A DNA stretch of 37,456 nucleotides from M3007 sp964589365 (GCA_964589365.1 CAZPTQ010000023.1:1-37456), one strand, 5' to 3'. Counted from the stretch's first letter, positions 1 through 7,935 are shown. Notes: generated from the letters alone by a model not told the origin. Numbers and translations: made by a program.

Positions 1-335
1 GCTACGCGGTTCGTATTCCCGAAACGCCCTTGCGGGCTACCAAAATGCCACCGCTGCGCGGTTTTAATCGAAACCCCAATACCAAAGGCTATCCAAAACT
101 CACGTTAGTTAAGCATTTTATATTCTCCGTTTTTACGGTTTAATGCTCCCCTCCCAGTCCCTCCCTCCGCCCGGAGGCGAAAGGAGGGCGGCAGTTGTGT
201 TTATTTGCTGGGGAGGGGCTTGGGGCGGGTGATGGGTGTTTTTCTTGGAAATGGTTATACAGGATTGAAACAGGAAAATTTAAAACAGGAAAATTTAAAA
301 CCATGCGCGTGCTCAAGCTCTAAACGCTCAACTTC
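1..335. repeat. Gene-free start of window with several short repeats
   Basis: No credible gene lies here. Positions 1-25 and 53-74 are an imperfect direct repeat with the shared words GCGCGGTT/ACGCGGTT and CGAAAC, around a GC-rich stretch; the first copy is cut by the window edge. Positions 145-230 form an imperfect inverted repeat with a CTCCCCTCCCAG-like left arm and a CTGGGGAGGGG right arm, enclosing a smaller palindrome near 163-188. Positions 268-297 carry two exact copies of a 15-nt unit, AAACAGGAAAATTTA. The same word returns in the long inverted repeat at 17.7 kb. The region is downstream of the minus-strand LytTR gene and may help end its transcript. Confidence 0.6.
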
Positions 336-791
336 TCAACCAAAATAAACTTTCACTTGCTCTAAAAACGCCTCCTTTCGGCCTGTGGATACGGTGAGCG
401 TCACGCCATTTTGGAGCAATACGTGCCCGCCTTTGCCGCGCACATACTTTTTTAGGTGTTTGAGGTGTATCGTGTGCGAGCGATGGATGCGCGCAAATGC
501 CCGGCTGGGAAGCATTAGCTCCACTTCGCGGAGGGTTTTGCACACCAGCACCTGTCGCTTGTCTTTAAAGTGCAGGGCTGTGTAGTTTCCGCTCGCTTCC
601 AAATAAGTGATGTGCTTCACTTTTTCGAAACAAAGACCTTCCATGGTTGGCAGCGCGATTTTTTCCGCCTCGGGAGCAGTCCTTGTCAGGGGATCAATGC
701 TCGGCAACGGTTTTATCGGCAGCGCACGCGCCAGTATAGCATTTGGCTCTGGCGATTCTGGCAGGCGGCGGATAGCGATGGCGTTTAGCAT
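336..791 (-). CDS. LytTR-type DNA-binding response regulator without receiver domain
   Basis: A 151-residue protein whose C-terminal two thirds (about residues 45-150) is a LytTR DNA-binding domain. Visible family signatures are EASGNYT at about 65-71 and RIHRSHTIHLKHLKKY at 101-116. LytTR proteins bind direct-repeat promoter sites and usually follow a phospho-receiver domain. Here the first ~44 residues are a proline-rich tail without a receiver, so any signal input must come from elsewhere. The ATG at 791 is the natural start. The gene diverges from the 516-aa gene, and the 178-nt region between them holds a GTCAGGT/ACCTGAC inverted repeat that might be an operator. No histidine kinase is adjacent; the nearest is at 25.7 kb. 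Confidence 0.85.
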   Translation of the reverse strand: MLNAIAIRRLPESPEPNAILARALPIKPLPSIDPLTRTAPEAEKIALPTMEGLCFEKVKHITYLEASGNYTALHFKDKRQVLVCKTLREVELMLPSRAFARIHRSHTIHLKHLKKYVRGKGGHVLLQNGVTLTVSTGRKEAFLEQVKVYFG

Positions 792-889
792 GGCAAATAG
801 TTTTGAATTTTACATTTTGCTGTTTTGTGGTTTCTATGGTACAAATGTCCGGCCTCCAGTTATCCCCTGCAACTCAATTATTTTTAAAA

Positions 890-940
890 GTCAGGTTTCT
901 AAGGCTGTTTATAGTTTTGGTAAAATGATAAATACCTGAC
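890..940. promoter_or_regulatory. Candidate operator: GTCAGGT ... ACCTGAC inverted repeat
   Basis: GTCAGGT at 890-896 is the exact reverse complement of ACCTGAC at 934-940. The half-sites bracket the -33-like TTTG (916-919) of the 516-aa gene, and the right one touches its -7 box. The repeat sits between two divergent genes, one of them a LytTR regulator, so control by a bound protein is plausible. The 37-nt spacing is long, so this is tentative. Confidence 0.3.
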
Positions 941-947
941 AATTTTG
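916..947 (+). promoter_or_regulatory. Candidate Bacteroidota promoter for the 516-aa gene
   Basis: TTTG at 916-919 is followed after 20 nt by CAATTTTG at 940-947. This fits the Bacteroidota sigma-factor consensus TTTG-(~19 nt)-TAnnTTTG with one mismatch. The start codon at 970 would give a leader of under 20 nt. Confidence 0.4.
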
Positions 948-969
948 CATCTAAATCCGTCGCCCACTC

Positions 970-2520
970 ATGTCAAAAACGCCTTCCGACAAATTACACC
1001 GCCTGGTCCGCTCGCTTTCCCCGGCCGAAAAGCGCTACTTCCGCATATTTATAAAGGGGAAACCGGGGGTGGATACCAAGTACACGCAACTATTTGAGGC
1101 AATGGCCGCTGCCGAAGTGTTCGACGATGAAAAATGGAAGACAAAAATTTACAAAAGTCAGGACATAGGCAGCAAAAAATACTCTGAACTAAAGGCATAT
1201 CTCTATGAATTGGTGCTGAAATGCCTCCAGAATTACGATGAATTACACTCCACCCATCAGCGCTTGAACCAACTGCTTCAGAGTGTAGCCGCCCTTTTCA
1301 AAAGAGGGCATTATGCCGATTGTCGCGAGCTGCTCGCCAAAGCCCGCAAACTTGCCAAGTTGTACGAGCGTTTTGCGCACCAAATCGAAATAGTGCGCTG
1401 GGAAAAGCAGCTCGCTTACACCCGTATGGACGTTGATTTCCTGCACAAAAACCTGGAGCGATTGCAAGATGAGGAGGCCCGTGCCATGGAACAATTGCGC
1501 AATGCCTCCCACTATCGAAGGGCGTTTTTTCAGGCGTATGCCACCATCAAAAAAGACCCACTCCAAAGAGGCCCCGATCGTGTTGCGCGCCTTCGCCAAC
1601 TCATAGAACAGGAGGCTTTCGCCGACCCCGACGCGGCGGTGTCGCACACGGCTCGGGTGCTTTACTACCGAACCCTGAGCCTCTACTACCACACCGCGCT
1701 GGAGCAAGAAAAATTTTACGAAACAGGCAAAACGCTTATCGCGCTGCAAGAGTCGCAGCCCCATTTTTTGCGCGAAAATTTGTCGGACTACATCGCCACG
1801 CTGAGCAACCAAACCGTAGCCTGCGGGCTTTTGCAGAAGTACTCAGAGGTGCGTATTTGTCTGGATAAACTGCGTGATCTTCAACCGATTACAGAAGATG
1901 ACCGCCGAAAAAAACACCGCCAATATTTCAGCACATTCTTTGCGATGTGTACCTATACAGGTGAGTTTGGAGATGGGCGGCGGGAAATGGAGCGTTGCCT
2001 CCTGGAAGCCGAAAACTTTGACCCGCACGACTACGAAACTGGCAGTTTTTATCTCCAGTTCGTCCCCATTTGCATTGGTTGCGGCGACTTCAATATGGCA
2101 CTCGACCACCTCAATCATTGGCTCGCACAACGCCGAACAGTTGGGCGCGAAGACCTGCAAAGCCTCGCCCGCATCCTCTCGCTCATTCTCCATTTTGAGC
2201 TTGGGAATTTCCTGCTGCTGGATTCGCAACTGAGGACGTCTGCCCGTTTTTTGAAAAGAAAAAACCGCCTTCACGAACTGGAACGGCGGTTTATGCACGG
2301 CATATTTGAGGCGATAAAATTGCCCGATGCCCGAGGCCAACGCGATGTTTTTGCCAAAGTAAAAAACGACTTGCAGCCGAAGGCGCAGGAGCCTGAAACA
2401 AGGGCTTTGCTACAAACATTTGACCTCTTGGCTTGGCTGGATGGCAAGGCAAGAGGTCAAGCATTTGCAACTGTGGTGCGCGAAAAATATTTGCGCGAGG
2501 CAGAATCCGATGAACCTTAA
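970..2520 (+). CDS. Conserved-looking helical protein of unknown function, TPR-like
   Basis: A 516-residue soluble protein with no signal peptide or membrane segment. It is rich in Leu, Arg, Lys, Glu and Gln and looks almost wholly alpha-helical. Repeated helix-pair spacing and recurring Y/L/A positions suggest tetratricopeptide-like scaffolding, but I see no exact TPR consensus. The start (MSKTPSDKLHRLVRSLSPAEKRYF) is basic and opens with an S-P-A-E-K-R segment. The ATG at 970 follows a good promoter candidate. The gene ends tail-to-tail with the small peptide gene, and the two stop codons overlap (2517-2520). I do not recognise a named family and propose no function. A regulatory link with the divergent LytTR gene is only a possibility. 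Confidence 0.8.
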   Translation: MSKTPSDKLHRLVRSLSPAEKRYFRIFIKGKPGVDTKYTQLFEAMAAAEVFDDEKWKTKIYKSQDIGSKKYSELKAYLYELVLKCLQNYDELHSTHQRLNQLLQSVAALFKRGHYADCRELLAKARKLAKLYERFAHQIEIVRWEKQLAYTRMDVDFLHKNLERLQDEEARAMEQLRNASHYRRAFFQAYATIKKDPLQRGPDRVARLRQLIEQEAFADPDAAVSHTARVLYYRTLSLYYHTALEQEKFYETGKTLIALQESQPHFLRENLSDYIATLSNQTVACGLLQKYSEVRICLDKLRDLQPITEDDRRKKHRQYFSTFFAMCTYTGEFGDGRREMERCLLEAENFDPHDYETGSFYLQFVPICIGCGDFNMALDHLNHWLAQRRTVGREDLQSLARILSLILHFELGNFLLLDSQLRTSARFLKRKNRLHELERRFMHGIFEAIKLPDARGQRDVFAKVKNDLQPKAQEPETRALLQTFDLLAWLDGKARGQAFATVVREKYLREAESDEP

Positions 2521-2711
2521 TTTCCGCCAAGCAAACCAGCGATTGAGTCCGATTGAACACGGGTGTCAACCATAGTCCAGCGAGCAGAATAGCTGCGGCG
2601 ACGGCCCACTACTTCTTTGCCGCCTTTCAAGGTCTGCATTTGGCCTTCTTCAAGAGAAGTGACAATGCTCTGAACCTTGAGTTCATTGAGTTTGAGTTTT
2701 TCCTTTGCCAT
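2517..2711 (-). CDS. Pinensin-type double-glycine leader peptide, cysteine-free core
   Basis: A 64-residue peptide starting at the ATG at 2711 (MAKEKLKLNELKVQS...). The N-terminal half matches the leader style of Bacteroidota pinensin-family class I lanthipeptide precursors: K/L-rich, an L-x-V-x-S-x-V-T-S-L block, then LKGG as a double-glycine cleavage site at about residues 28-31. The remaining 33 residues would be the core. They contain several Ser and Thr but no Cys, so no lanthionine ring can form within it. No LanB, LanC, protease-transporter or other maturation gene is in the window. A longer in-frame ATG (2744) exists, but the family starts right at the K-rich segment. The peptide could be an orphan precursor, a substrate of enzymes encoded elsewhere, or a leader with another role. 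Confidence 0.65.
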   Translation of the reverse strand: MAKEKLKLNELKVQSIVTSLEEGQMQTLKGGKEVVGRRRSYSARWTMVDTRVQSDSIAGLLGGN

Positions 2712-2820
2712 ACGAGAGAAATTTGAAAGATGATTTGGTAACATTTTTTTAACGGACTAAAGTTACTCGTCCAGTCAGAAGTAGCGTTGGACATTTTTTT
2801 GGAAAAGTCAGGTTTCTGAG

Positions 2821-2862
2821 GGCAAATCTCATTGAGGCGCTAGGCGAATGTAGGTTCGTAAC
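2821..2862 (+). repeat. Dispersed ~42-nt repeat, left copy
   Basis: This stretch, with core words GCTAGGC and GTAGGTTCGTAAC, matches the reverse complement of 7892-7935 with only a few substitutions and small indels. The two copies face each other across the T9SS gene block. Just upstream, 2803-2817 repeats 15 nt exactly (AAAAGTCAGGTTTCT) from 886-900. Confidence 0.65.
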
Positions 2863-2987
2863 CTGAACAGGAGGAAGGCGCTGCTTTGGAGTTTTAGCGT
2901 TGTTGTCCTAATATATGCTTACAACCTGAGTAACCATGCGTAACAACCCATTGGAAATTGAACATTCCTTGTTGCCCGCGCGAAGCG

Positions 2988-4472
2988 TCATTGCTTTACA
3001 AACTTCCCACTCCACATATTGCCCACTGTGCGAAAGCAGATGAAATATAGGCCGCTCGGGAGATCACGAATCAGGATGGATAACTGACCATCTATTATTG
3101 TTGGGACGGGATGTGAGACCGCTCGACCTGTGGCATCGAAAATGCTGACTTCTTCTTTGCCTGACTCAAGTGGAAGGTATATCACCTCAGTGGCTGGGTT
3201 TGGGAACACTGTCAATTTGCGCCCCACCTGGCCTATTTCCTCTGCCCCAATCAATGTCGAATCACACTCAAAATACGATTGACGGTAGTGCGGCATATTG
3301 GGTATAGTGGCGTAGTTGTAAGATGGCAGCACAATGCCGTGCTGTACCAGTTCACAACTAATCCCTGGGCAATTGGGCTTGTTGATTACATGCAAGTTGT
3401 AGGTGCTGCTGGTGTTGGAGATGTAGATTTTCCCATCAGGGGCAAGGGCTGCGAGGTAGAAGATAGTGGGATAAGGATTTTGGTAGCCATCCCAGGTGGC
3501 AACTTTTATCTTACTTGATTCGATGTTGGGGGCTTGCAGGTCAAACTGATAGACATTTTTCCGGGCACAGATGTACAAGAATCGAGAATTGGACGAGATT
3601 GCTGCGCCCATGATATAACTGGCTGTGTCATTAGGAAACATGATGTTCCGGGGATTGGAAAATTCGCCCGTGGAAGCATCGAAGTCAAAGATGTTCAGTC
3701 CGTTCCAGACGTTGAAGCGCACATATTTTTTACCGTTAGGCGAGAAGGTTGCCTGCGCCCAGTCATCATCTGTCCATACTGTGCCTGAACATTTGATCTG
3801 GGCTGGCTGCACCCCCTCAGCGGTGACCGGCACAAGAAAGTAGCAATTACTGTGCGATTTCGGAACGATGACCCACCAGTCTTGCCCATTGGCATGCCTT
3901 ATGGCTTGGATATTTCCTCTTGCGAAGGTGTCAAAAACTGCAACCTGATTTTTCAGCACCACCGCACCGTCGCCAGAGTCTTGGGCCATGTCAATCATCT
4001 GATAAAATAGCCTTTGCGGTGCAAATTCAAAGGAGATAGAGTCCTGCTTGTAGGCCCTATCAAAATCAAGGTTAAAGACATAATAGATGCTGTCTCCTTC
4101 TGGGGAAGGGATTGCAATAACCCCCTGTATGAGCGGGCTGCCTCCGGAAGGGCAAAAAATAGATTGAATAAATCCAGGGTTGATGCTGTCCCCGTTTTCC
4201 ATGATTTCACCTTTTGCATTGACGATATAGCAACCATTAGAGTAGAATAACAAATTCCCATCCGGGTCGCACATGCTGGTATTAGTGCCTTCCATCTCAA
4301 TTCCGGTCTGCTGATAGGATATTTCAACTGGTGATTGGTTGAAATCAAGCAAGATTCCTCCGCCTCCTGAGTTCCCTCCAATAATCCATTGATAGTCTCT
4401 TTTGTTTTGAGCGGTCAAGTCGAAGTAGAGGAGGAAGGAAAGAAACGTAGTGAGAGTGAGCAAGAATCTCAT
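2988..4472 (-). CDS. Secreted protein with T9SS type A sorting domain
   Basis: A 494-residue secreted protein. Residues 1-21 form a signal peptide ending in TAQ. The body (~25-410) looks like a beta-propeller: repeated short beta segments with motifs such as SPNGKKYVRF and SSNSRFLYIC, plus APDGKIYISN near the end. The last ~75 residues (KLTVFPNPATEVIYLP onward, ending GKFVKQ) are a typical T9SS type A C-terminal domain, with its PNPA start and the SGLYF strand. It should therefore be exported by the type IX system and anchored or released at the cell surface. The ligand is unknown. It lies 58 nt downstream of the broken beta-helix gene on the same strand, separated by a hairpin. Confidence 0.85.
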   Translation of the reverse strand: MRFLLTLTTFLSFLLYFDLTAQNKRDYQWIIGGNSGGGGILLDFNQSPVEISYQQTGIEMEGTNTSMCDPDGNLLFYSNGCYIVNAKGEIMENGDSINPGFIQSIFCPSGGSPLIQGVIAIPSPEGDSIYYVFNLDFDRAYKQDSISFEFAPQRLFYQMIDMAQDSGDGAVVLKNQVAVFDTFARGNIQAIRHANGQDWWVIVPKSHSNCYFLVPVTAEGVQPAQIKCSGTVWTDDDWAQATFSPNGKKYVRFNVWNGLNIFDFDASTGEFSNPRNIMFPNDTASYIMGAAISSNSRFLYICARKNVYQFDLQAPNIESSKIKVATWDGYQNPYPTIFYLAALAPDGKIYISNTSSTYNLHVINKPNCPGISCELVQHGIVLPSYNYATIPNMPHYRQSYFECDSTLIGAEEIGQVGRKLTVFPNPATEVIYLPLESGKEEVSIFDATGRAVSHPVPTIIDGQLSILIRDLPSGLYFICFRTVGNMWSGKFVKQ

Positions 4473-4489
4473 GGCTAAGTATTTAAAGT

Positions 4490-4514
4490 GGCTGCCCCGT
4501 GCGCTAGGGCAGCC
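4490..4514 (-). terminator. Hairpin between the two T9SS genes
   Basis: GGCTGCCC (4490-4497) pairs perfectly with GGGCAGCC (4507-4514) around a 9-nt loop. It follows the stop of the upstream minus-strand gene (4530) and precedes the ATG at 4472. No U-run follows, so it may be a weak terminator or an RNA-stability hairpin. Confidence 0.4.
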
Positions 4515-4529
4515 TCGGTGAAGAAGATT

Positions 4530-5822
4530 TTATTTCGGATGTACAACCAGTTTTTCAATGTAGGACGAGCCGTCGTCCATCAAAATTTTGAGCAGGTATA
4601 TGCCCGAAGGTATCTCTGACGCAAGTCCTACCTCGACCTCATTTCCTGAAAATGCTTTGGCCAAAAGAAGCTTGCCGCTCAAGTCCAGAAGAGTCAAGAC
4701 CCCGGCACCGTTCCCAAAACCGTGAGCCGTAAAGGAAGAAGTGGTTGGGTTGGGGTAGACTGAAAACGTACTGTGCTTAGTGTTCGGGTTTGCCTGTTCA
4801 CGGTCTCCCCCTTGTCCAGGGTTCTCAAGACCATCGTCCATAGCAGGGTATTCGTAAATAATTTCTGGCCTTGCACACCCCGGGAGCAGCCCCCATGATC
4901 TATGGACGGCCGGGCCACCTTGTTTGCGGTCTTGTTGGGCGATGGCCTGGAAGGCAAGCACTTGGGCCTCCGTCAGTTCGCCGTCCTGTTGCATCAAGGA
5001 AAGGAGATAGATTTGGTTGTACGCTTTTTCGTTGACTTCATAAGCATGGGCCGTCGGCACGCTCGCGTTTAGCAAATAGGCGGCTTGCAGATTGGCCACT
5101 ATCTGATTTTGGTAGCTGGCATACTGGCTGTTGTATGTTGTTTGCAAGGAGCGTATCGAGTTGACCAATCCTTGTTTTGTTTGCAACAGCGCTTGCAATT
5201 GGCTTCCATTTCCTGCTGCTTGTATCTGTTCATCCACGCCTACCAACGATTCCATCAACAAGGCAATATTGGCCAATGCTTGTTGGCTTTGGGTATTGGC
5301 GCTCGCCTCGGCGACCATGGCATCCTGAATGCTTTTTTGGACATCATAGAATTTCCCTACCGAGCCGTTCATTTTGTCACTCATAAAGGAAGGGAACGAA
5401 GTGTGCTCGTTTATGAAGGAGGGATTTTTCTTGAATTTTTGGAAAAGGTAGCGCTCCAAGACCCAGTTTTGAGCAGGATTGTCGTTTGGAGCAGGAACCA
5501 TCCCTTGGGCTATTGCTTTGTCTAATTCGTTGGTTCCCTGCCCAAGCAGTTGGCCATCGCAAGCTTCTGACGGATTACCCAATGAATCAATTTCAAAAAA
5601 TTCGCCCATATCGTCTGCTTGAATGTATCTAGGATGGAATGGGAAGAAACAGACAGGGTCAACGTTGCAGGTACTTTGAGGGGTGTGGACTGTAAATTTA
5701 TTTAACTGTGAAACACTTTGACACCATGCATGACGAACTGGCTGATAGAGAGGGTGGATGGCGAGCCACTGGTTGCCCATGTGTTCCTGTGGCCCAATAA
5801 AGGCATCAGACCGGATAGTCAA
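4530..5822 (-). CDS. C-terminal piece of broken beta-helix protein, with T9SS domain
   Basis: This piece reads 430 residues from a TTG at 5822, but that is not a credible start: the frame is open back to the in-frame TAA at 5976. It begins with the end of the beta-helix (IGPQEHMGNQW), continues through a long Ala/Gln/Leu-rich helical region (about residues 150-300, likely coiled coil), and ends with a T9SS type A sorting domain (FSVYPNPTTSSF onward, then LVVHPK). There is no signal peptide, so it cannot be exported on its own. Confidence 0.6.
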   Translation of the reverse strand: MTIRSDAFIGPQEHMGNQWLAIHPLYQPVRHAWCQSVSQLNKFTVHTPQSTCNVDPVCFFPFHPRYIQADDMGEFFEIDSLGNPSEACDGQLLGQGTNELDKAIAQGMVPAPNDNPAQNWVLERYLFQKFKKNPSFINEHTSFPSFMSDKMNGSVGKFYDVQKSIQDAMVAEASANTQSQQALANIALLMESLVGVDEQIQAAGNGSQLQALLQTKQGLVNSIRSLQTTYNSQYASYQNQIVANLQAAYLLNASVPTAHAYEVNEKAYNQIYLLSLMQQDGELTEAQVLAFQAIAQQDRKQGGPAVHRSWGLLPGCARPEIIYEYPAMDDGLENPGQGGDREQANPNTKHSTFSVYPNPTTSSFTAHGFGNGAGVLTLLDLSGKLLLAKAFSGNEVEVGLASEIPSGIYLLKILMDDGSSYIEKLVVHPK

Positions 5823-5975
5823 TGGATAGGCTATCCCTGTGATTATGTTCCCTTCGAAAACCCTATTGGTAGCGGTGTTGGTACAAATTCCATGAAATTC
5901 ATAGCCCCATCCACCAAACCCGAAAGTTGTATTTGAGCAATAACGAGTGTTCCAAAATTCACGAACAATTACATA

Positions 5976-7058
5976 TTATTTTAGTCTATCAATCGCATCA
6001 CTAAAACTGTTGACTCTTACTTCATTATCCGCCCCTTCCGAATTACGCAACTCTATCCCTGTGCCCCATTGTTCTCCTGACTGTTGAGAAGGAAATTGAG
6101 CAGTAAAGGTATTCGCTGTAATTAAGAGGTTGTTTTTGTCCCCTCCATCAGCGAGTATTCCCTGTGGTCTTGATTGATCTCCAAGAATAGAAGAAATTCG
6201 AAAATGGTTCCCAACTATATGAGTTGAACTCGTGCCGGGAAATTCTCCATCTAAGAAAATTCCTTGCGAGTCTCTTGCGCGCATACTAAACAAACTGCCA
6301 CCTCCGATATTGATTGTGGTGCCAATCCCAATATTCCCACCACCAATATGGATTCCCCTTACACTTGAAATATTGTTACTCATGTTAGCAGAAAAATTGA
6401 TGGCATTAAGTTGGATAGTTGCATTCAAGGCACTTCCAACGATGCGGATTCCCGTTCGATGAACAAATTGCAGGGGTGGCAATTGGTTGTTGAAAAAAAT
6501 GAAGGGTGCACTTATATTGACGATCTCAGCCATTTCTAAATTTATGCCATTTCTTTGGCAATTTGTAAAAGTGGTAGGTGCTATCAAGTGAATCGTCCCG
6601 TTTGTCATGAAGATTCCATCTTGCAGGATCCGCTGAAAAGTCAAGTTCCTTCCCCCAATATTGCTCAACGCGCCTTGTGCAAAAATGCCAAAGTTCAAAT
6701 CACGGAACCAGTTCATGCTAGTAGCACCGAACGTAGTAAAGAATGCGTTATTTAGCCTCACCCCTGCAAAGGTTTGCTGGATTGTACCCTTTAAGAATGC
6801 TGTGCAATTGAAACTGTTCCCGGTGAATGTCCAAACACTTGGAGATGAAACAGCATTGCCAATCAAATCAATGCCAATCCAGTTACGATTAAAGGTCGTG
6901 TTTTGGATAAACAAACTGCCCGACGACTCTGCACGGATTGCGATCATAGCATCCTGAATGCTGGAGTTGTTGCGGGTATTGACAATTGAATTCGGTTGCA
7001 TCACGATCCCTGTCCATAATCCGGCACAAGAAAACAAGTCCGAATTGTCAATGATCAA
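5976..7058 (-). CDS. Middle piece of broken beta-helix protein
   Basis: A 360-residue open stretch lacking a signal peptide. It is full of short beta-strand repeats of the parallel beta-helix kind, with many N, G, T, I and F residues and recurring G-I-x-(L/F) turns (for example NWIGIDLIGNAV, GIRIVGSALN, GIHIGGGNIGIG, QGIFLDG). This fold is common in surface polysaccharide-binding or lyase-like proteins, and no catalytic motif is evident. It joins piece 1 across a one-base slip and piece 3 across a single stop codon. Confidence 0.6.
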   Translation of the reverse strand: MIIDNSDLFSCAGLWTGIVMQPNSIVNTRNNSSIQDAMIAIRAESSGSLFIQNTTFNRNWIGIDLIGNAVSSPSVWTFTGNSFNCTAFLKGTIQQTFAGVRLNNAFFTTFGATSMNWFRDLNFGIFAQGALSNIGGRNLTFQRILQDGIFMTNGTIHLIAPTTFTNCQRNGINLEMAEIVNISAPFIFFNNQLPPLQFVHRTGIRIVGSALNATIQLNAINFSANMSNNISSVRGIHIGGGNIGIGTTINIGGGSLFSMRARDSQGIFLDGEFPGTSSTHIVGNHFRISSILGDQSRPQGILADGGDKNNLLITANTFTAQFPSQQSGEQWGTGIELRNSEGADNEVRVNSFSDAIDRLK

Positions 7059-7462
7059 ACCACCGTCAGGATCAAAAGGAAAAAAGAAGGCTCAACCGTA
7101 ATCTGGACATTTGGATTGATCATAACAACGGCATCCAGAAAAGTGAATGGGTCATCCACAATAAAATTACCTACGATTCTAACATTATCGGAAATCGAAT
7201 TGCCCAACTGAGAAGACCTCTCAAAAGGTGTACCTACGCCTATCCATATTTGTTCCTCGTTGTTAAAATTGGGGTGTTCGGGGTTTATGTCGCAAGGCGC
7301 ATTGGGAGGGAATTCATTGCTCGGGGGAGTTGGAACAAAGCCAGGACATTTGAAATATTGCGTCGCTTGGCCAAGGCCTATATTCGGCAGAAATAAAATC
7401 AGCGCAATGGCAAAACAAAGAGCGTTGGAGGGTCGGAGCGTTAAATTTAAAACGTTTTTCAT
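7055..7462 (-). CDS. N-terminal piece of broken beta-helix protein (signal peptide)
   Basis: A 135-residue stretch from the ATG at 7462. Residues 1-32 are a signal peptide (MKNVLNLTLRPSN, a hydrophobic core, then GLGQ). The rest begins the mature protein and its first beta strands (NVRIVGNFIVDDPFTFLD, then VMINPNVQITVEP). It runs out of frame after the T6 run on the coding strand and ends in a short nonsense tail. A longer open frame reaches 7552, but the signal peptide fixes the start at 7462. Confidence 0.6.
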   Translation of the reverse strand: MKNVLNLTLRPSNALCFAIALILFLPNIGLGQATQYFKCPGFVPTPPSNEFPPNAPCDINPEHPNFNNEEQIWIGVGTPFERSSQLGNSISDNVRIVGNFIVDDPFTFLDAVVMINPNVQITVEPSFFLLILTVV

Positions 7463-7661
7463 CTTTTGGTAAATGCGTTTAGAGTGAAAGATAAGGTCAA
7501 CCGCACATCCCGGGAACCAGGACAGGCAAAACTTTCCAAGAAACTGCTGCAAGTAATGTGGTGTGGATTAGCGTGATTATGGCAAGCCTTTTGACTTTTG
7601 GATGTTAAAACTTTGGACAAAACTTTAAGTGCCCAAGTTCCATTATCCTCATCAGAAGCCC

Positions 7662-7704
7662 AACAAAGGATTAACCCGCCTTTGTTAAAAATACGGCGGG
7701 TTAA
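7662..7704. promoter_or_regulatory. Two mutually exclusive hairpins, attenuator-like
   Basis: TTAACCCGCC (7671-7680) pairs perfectly with GGCGGGTTAA (7695-7704). AACAAAGG (7662-7669) pairs perfectly with CCTTTGTT (7679-7686), which overlaps the first stem. Both cannot form at once. No clean U-run follows on either strand. It lies about 200 nt upstream of the broken beta-helix gene. Confidence 0.35.
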
Positions 7705-7891
7705 AAAACAGATATGTTGGCATCGCACACGTGTTCACGATTGAGAAATTCGGAGCGAAACGCAGGCGAAAGTATTAAACAAAAATCAAACGGCCAAACA
7801 TCCCACAAAGATTTAACATAGACCGCTCCCTGTGGTGACCAATTAATTCTGAGTTGTTCTATTCAAATGGTTCGAAAAGAATCAAGCCTAA

Positions 7892-7935
7892 GTTACGAAC
7901 CTACTTTGCCTAGCACCTCAAATTGAGATTTAGCC
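7892..7935 (-). repeat. Dispersed ~42-nt repeat, right (inverted) copy
   Basis: This is the reverse-complement copy of 2821-2862, beginning GTTACGAACCTAC on the plus strand. Together the copies bracket 5 kb holding only T9SS cargo genes. No transposase or target-site duplication is visible, so they may simply be members of an intergenic repeat family. Confidence 0.65.

Larger units (their letters stand above)
4530..7462 (-). pseudogene. Broken T9SS beta-helix surface protein gene (three pieces)
   Basis: One coding sequence is interrupted twice. Piece 1 (7462-7055) has the signal peptide. At the A6 run 7080-7085, restoring one base joins it smoothly to piece 2 (...VEPSFF-PFDPDGG-LIIDNSDLF). 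Piece 2 ends at TAA 5976-5978, yet piece 3 continues in exactly the same frame, and the stretch between (5975-5823) stays open and reads like the same protein. With one base restored the total is 978 codons including the natural stop, plus one internal stop to read through. The product would be a ~977-residue secreted protein: signal peptide, right-handed beta-helix, helical segment, T9SS sorting domain. Either it is a young pseudogene, or the draft sequence has two errors. Confidence 0.75.

Noticed and set aside
2821..7935. A transposon with terminal inverted repeats
   Set aside because: No transposase, recombinase or target-site duplication is visible, and the cargo are ordinary surface proteins. 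Kept only as an observation about repeats.
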